Assembly (NCBI GenBank): GCA_013138755.1
Contig: WTCC01000364.1
Location: 1-7,616 of the forward strand
Source: Gammaproteobacteria bacterium
GTDB lineage: Bacteria > Pseudomonadota > Gammaproteobacteria > SZUA-229
Direction: 5' to 3'
Length of the DNA: 7,616 nucleotides
This document shows positions 5,579 to 7,616 of this stretch, in pieces. Below the pieces are notes generated by a model that searched no databases, was not told the origin of the DNA, and saw nothing but the letters and a program-made list of their open reading frames with translations. Each line of letters begins with the position of its first letter. Within the stretch, counting starts at the first letter, position 1. Both the position numbers and the translations under genes were made by a program.

Positions 5579-7327
5579 ATGCAAAACTTTAATCAACCGT
5601 TGATAGTTAATAAAAGTAGAGCGTTAGTTTTATTTATGGCGCTTTCAGTGTCTTGTTTAATTGTTGATGCCGCTCCCATCCAACGTTCCATTACTATTTC
5701 GACAAGCTCATCGACTGATGCTACCTTTAGTGATTGGACAACATCTGATAATTCGACAACAGCCACTGTTATAAGCGACTGGAATACGGCAACGGATGTC
5801 ACCAATAATTTGGGTCAATTTAGCCTCGATGAAGCATTTCAGGCTCCATGCCCGGCGGCACCAAATGATTTGGATTGTACCGGTTCTGGTGCTGGTGTCG
5901 GGCGTGATCTTAAGAAATTTGCTTATACCTGGAATAATACGAATCTATTCATGTACGTAGAACGTTACGCAAGTAACACATCGGCAAATGAGTGGTGGTT
6001 TTATCTGGATACCGATGCCGACGGTCTAATGGAATCGGGTGAAAAGGTGCTCAATGTAACCTGGACAGGTGGTAATGGTAAAACAGCACGTAAGATTTGG
6101 AGTTACTCACCATCACGTGCTGCTGGTGATCCGATTACATGCCCCGCCACTGGTACCAACTCTTTTGCTAGTAGTTATTGTCCCGCAGTAGGGAGAAGTG
6201 ACGGTTATGATATGCCGGGATCTATTGGTTCTAGTGTAACGCTTTCAACAGGCTATTATGGGGGGGCAGAAGGTGCTAGTGGAATTGATTCTTCTGGTGG
6301 AGCATTGGATGGTGTCGCCATGGAAACTTTCATCGCGTGGACTGATATTGGTAATAGTGGTCCAAGTTCAGTAGGGTTTCATATCTCCTCATCTAATAGC
6401 ACCAATATTCCCCAAAAACTCGTAGATAATATGGATGGCACCGGTAGCAGCAGCATTGCCTTCAGCGATACCAGTATTACTAAAATATCCAGTAGTGCGA
6501 TGGTCGTTGGTGGTAGGCAATTTACTTACACCATTACCGTTACCAACAATGGAGACAGTAATGCTAGTAATGTCGAGGTGACAGATATCTTTCCATCGAA
6601 TGTAGTTTACGTTTCCGACGACAGTGTCAGCACATCGACAACGACGGTATTGACTGGGACGACGTTAGTTTGGGATATTGCGGCATTAGCCGATGGTGCT
6701 AGTGTTACGTTGGTTGTGACGATGGATTCCAGTACGGTGCTTATTGATACGGCAGTAAGTAATACTGTAGACATTACCAATCAGGATCAGGCAGATACCG
6801 ACGCAACCAATAACAGTGCAACGGCAGATATTACCTTACTGCCCAGTCCTGACCTCAACATAGTAAAAACAGTCCAGACTACTTACGATCCTGTCAGTCT
6901 GGTATCAAGCCCCAAAGCGATTCCTGGTGCTTATCTGAGTTATACCATAACAACGACCAACTCTGGCGCTGGCGCGGTCGATATTGATAGCACGATAATA
7001 ACTGATCTTTTTCCAGCAGCGACAGACCTGTTTGTGGGTGATATCAGTGGTGGCGGATTGGGTCCCGTCCTGTTCGTTGATGGTGTTACAAGTTCAACTT
7101 TGAGTTATACCTTTACCTCACTGGATAGTGCGACTGATGACGTTGATTTTTCAGATGATAACGGGGTGACCTGGACTTATTATCATGATAGTAATTTTAG
7201 TAACATTGATGCTGACAGCTTCGATAGCACAGTGACGGATATCAGAGTGAATCCTAAGGGGCAGTTAGCTGCTTCTGCCGGTGGCGATCCAGGTTTTGCT
7301 GTGACTTTTAGAGTTCGTCTGCAGTAA
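5579..7327 (+). CDS. Secreted DUF11-repeat protein with N-terminal Ca-loop region
   Basis: This is a 582-residue exported, acidic, Ser/Thr/Asp-rich protein, probably surface-associated or released. Residues 1-31 form a signal peptide (RALVLFMALSVSC...VDA-A). The N-terminal region (about 32-290) has four cysteines, Cys91/100 and Cys188/201, spaced as two likely disulfides, and the loop DTDADGLMESGE (144-155), which fits an EF-hand-type Ca-binding loop (Asp 1/3/5, Gly 6, Glu 12). Two DUF11/B_ant-type beta domains follow: about 300-418 (FTYTITVTNNGDSNASNVEV) and about 424-580 (LSYTITTTNSGAGAVDI). The end, IRVNPKGQLAAS...FRVRLQ, followed by tandem TAA, looks like a natural terminus. No LPxTG, PEP-CTERM or C-terminal helix is visible, so attachment is unclear. 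ATG 5579 gives the best signal peptide; an earlier in-frame ATG at 5540 would add 13 residues and overlap the permease gene. The SD is weak, which suggests dependence on upstream translation. The function is unknown; adhesion or matrix is a guess. Confidence 0.82.
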   Translation: MQNFNQPLIVNKSRALVLFMALSVSCLIVDAAPIQRSITISTSSSTDATFSDWTTSDNSTTATVISDWNTATDVTNNLGQFSLDEAFQAPCPAAPNDLDCTGSGAGVGRDLKKFAYTWNNTNLFMYVERYASNTSANEWWFYLDTDADGLMESGEKVLNVTWTGGNGKTARKIWSYSPSRAAGDPITCPATGTNSFASSYCPAVGRSDGYDMPGSIGSSVTLSTGYYGGAEGASGIDSSGGALDGVAMETFIAWTDIGNSGPSSVGFHISSSNSTNIPQKLVDNMDGTGSSSIAFSDTSITKISSSAMVVGGRQFTYTITVTNNGDSNASNVEVTDIFPSNVVYVSDDSVSTSTTTVLTGTTLVWDIAALADGASVTLVVTMDSSTVLIDTAVSNTVDITNQDQADTDATNNSATADITLLPSPDLNIVKTVQTTYDPVSLVSSPKAIPGAYLSYTITTTNSGAGAVDIDSTIITDLFPAATDLFVGDISGGGLGPVLFVDGVTSSTLSYTFTSLDSATDDVDFSDDNGVTWTYYHDSNFSNIDADSFDSTVTDIRVNPKGQLAASAGGDPGFAVTFRVRLQ

Positions 7328-7419
7328 TAAACTTTTACGAAACTACTGTGATTTTTTACTTGACCTGGATGCTGAAGGTAGATATTTGGCCACTGATATA
7401 TAGTGTTAGGTAGTTGATT

Positions 7420-7480
7420 CGATCATTTGTGATCGTTAGATATTTCTAATAGTAGAGTGAGAGCTGGTTTTAACTGCTCT
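7420..7480. other. Three consecutive small hairpins between convergent genes
   Basis: The stretch holds CGATCA-TTTG-TGATCG (7420-7435), immediately followed by TTAGA-TATT-TCTAA (7436-7449), then AGAGC (7460-7464) and GCTCT (7476-7480) around a loop that can itself pair with one bulge and a G-U. An alternative pairing joins GTAGAG (7452-7457) with CTCTAC (7477-7482). No T run follows on either strand, so these are not classic intrinsic terminators. The place, between convergent reading frames, fits 3'-end RNA structure. Confidence 0.35.
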
Positions 7481-7503
7481 ACGTAACAGATAAGTTTCAG
7501 ATC

Positions 7504-7616
7504 TCATCTCTTATGGTGTTTTTGATAATGTTTTTTCTTGCGCATTTTATGGCGACGGCTATTCCAGACCCAAAGGCCACTAAATGATAACCAGAGCAGG
7601 GCGATTGCAGCAGTGT
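7504..7616 (-). CDS. C-terminal fragment of a probable membrane-anchored protein
   Basis: On the minus strand an open frame enters from the right edge and stops at TGA 7506-7504, giving 36 residues. It begins TAAIALLWLSFSGLWVWNSR and continues RHKMRKKKHYQKHHKR. The first 17 or so residues form a transmembrane helix; the rest is a strongly basic tail, which by the positive-inside rule would sit in the cytoplasm. This could be the end of a single-pass or polytopic membrane protein, or a C-terminal helix-plus-basic-tail anchor, but I see no recognisable sorting motif before the edge. The frame is short, so it may be spurious; the clean helix/tail composition is the main support. It converges on the DUF11 gene. 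Confidence 0.4.
   Translation of the reverse strand, partial: TAAIALLWLSFSGLWVWNSRRHKMRKKKHYQKHHKR

Noticed and set aside
5639..5660. Possible lipobox at Cys26 of the DUF11 protein (LSVSC)
   Set aside because: Leu is one position too far from the Cys, and the hydrophobic core continues past it to a good signal peptidase I site (VDA-A).
5593..5805. 70-codon minus-strand open frame opposite the signal peptide of the DUF11 gene
   Set aside because: It is antisense to the secreted protein's N-terminus and is explained by that gene's Ser/Thr-rich codons.
7322..7357. Possible terminator after the DUF11 gene (CAGTA...TACTG followed by six Ts)
   Set aside because: The stem is only 5 bp with a 17-nt loop and overlaps the stop codon; it is too weak to call.
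7513..7587. Short plus-strand hydrophobic open frame starting at ATG 7513
   Set aside because: It is only 24 residues with no convincing ribosome-binding site, and it is antisense to the better-looking helix/basic-tail frame.

Overview
The window reads as a stretch of a moderately AT-rich gammaproteobacterial chromosome. The evidence is a bacterial-type ProRS with an inserted editing domain, a DUF4124 periplasmic protein with the C-terminal layout usual in Gammaproteobacteria, a Slt-like transglycosylase and a PerM-type AI-2E family permease. I cannot name the genus. No tRNA, rRNA, CRISPR array, insertion sequence, integrase or phage gene is visible.

Left half (1-3038), all on the minus strand, in transcription order: a secreted DUF4124 protein, a MIF/tautomerase-family protein, prolyl-tRNA synthetase (proS), and the N-terminal part of a lytic transglycosylase that runs off the left edge. 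The first two genes are 31 bp apart. A 12-bp inverted repeat followed by a T-rich tract then separates the tautomerase gene from proS, and an extended -10 promoter candidate lies just after it, so proS may be transcribed on its own. The short gap between proS and the transglycosylase gene holds several AT-rich hairpins, one of them between a Shine-Dalgarno-like AAGG and the start codon.

A divergent intergenic region (3039-3220) holds a consensus TTGACA -35 box, a short palindrome and a cluster of AATCAA/TTGATT elements that could be operators.

Right half (3221-7327), all on the plus strand and tightly packed: a CysL/YeiE-type LysR regulator, a 121-residue helical protein of unknown function, an AI-2E family (PerM-like) permease that overlaps it by ATGA, and a 582-residue secreted protein with an N-terminal disulfide/Ca-loop region followed by two DUF11-type beta domains. 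Gaps are 32 bp, a 4-bp overlap and 11 bp, so the four genes may be one transcription unit. The plausible but unproven reading is a regulator-controlled envelope module: the regulator, a small cytoplasmic partner, a permease and an exported adhesin-like protein.

Right edge (7328-7616): a run of three small hairpins, then the C-terminal 36 codons of a probable minus-strand membrane protein ending in a transmembrane helix and a very basic tail.

I see no clear evidence of a previously undescribed system. The best candidates for follow-up are the plus-strand four-gene cluster and the structured intergenic regions around proS.
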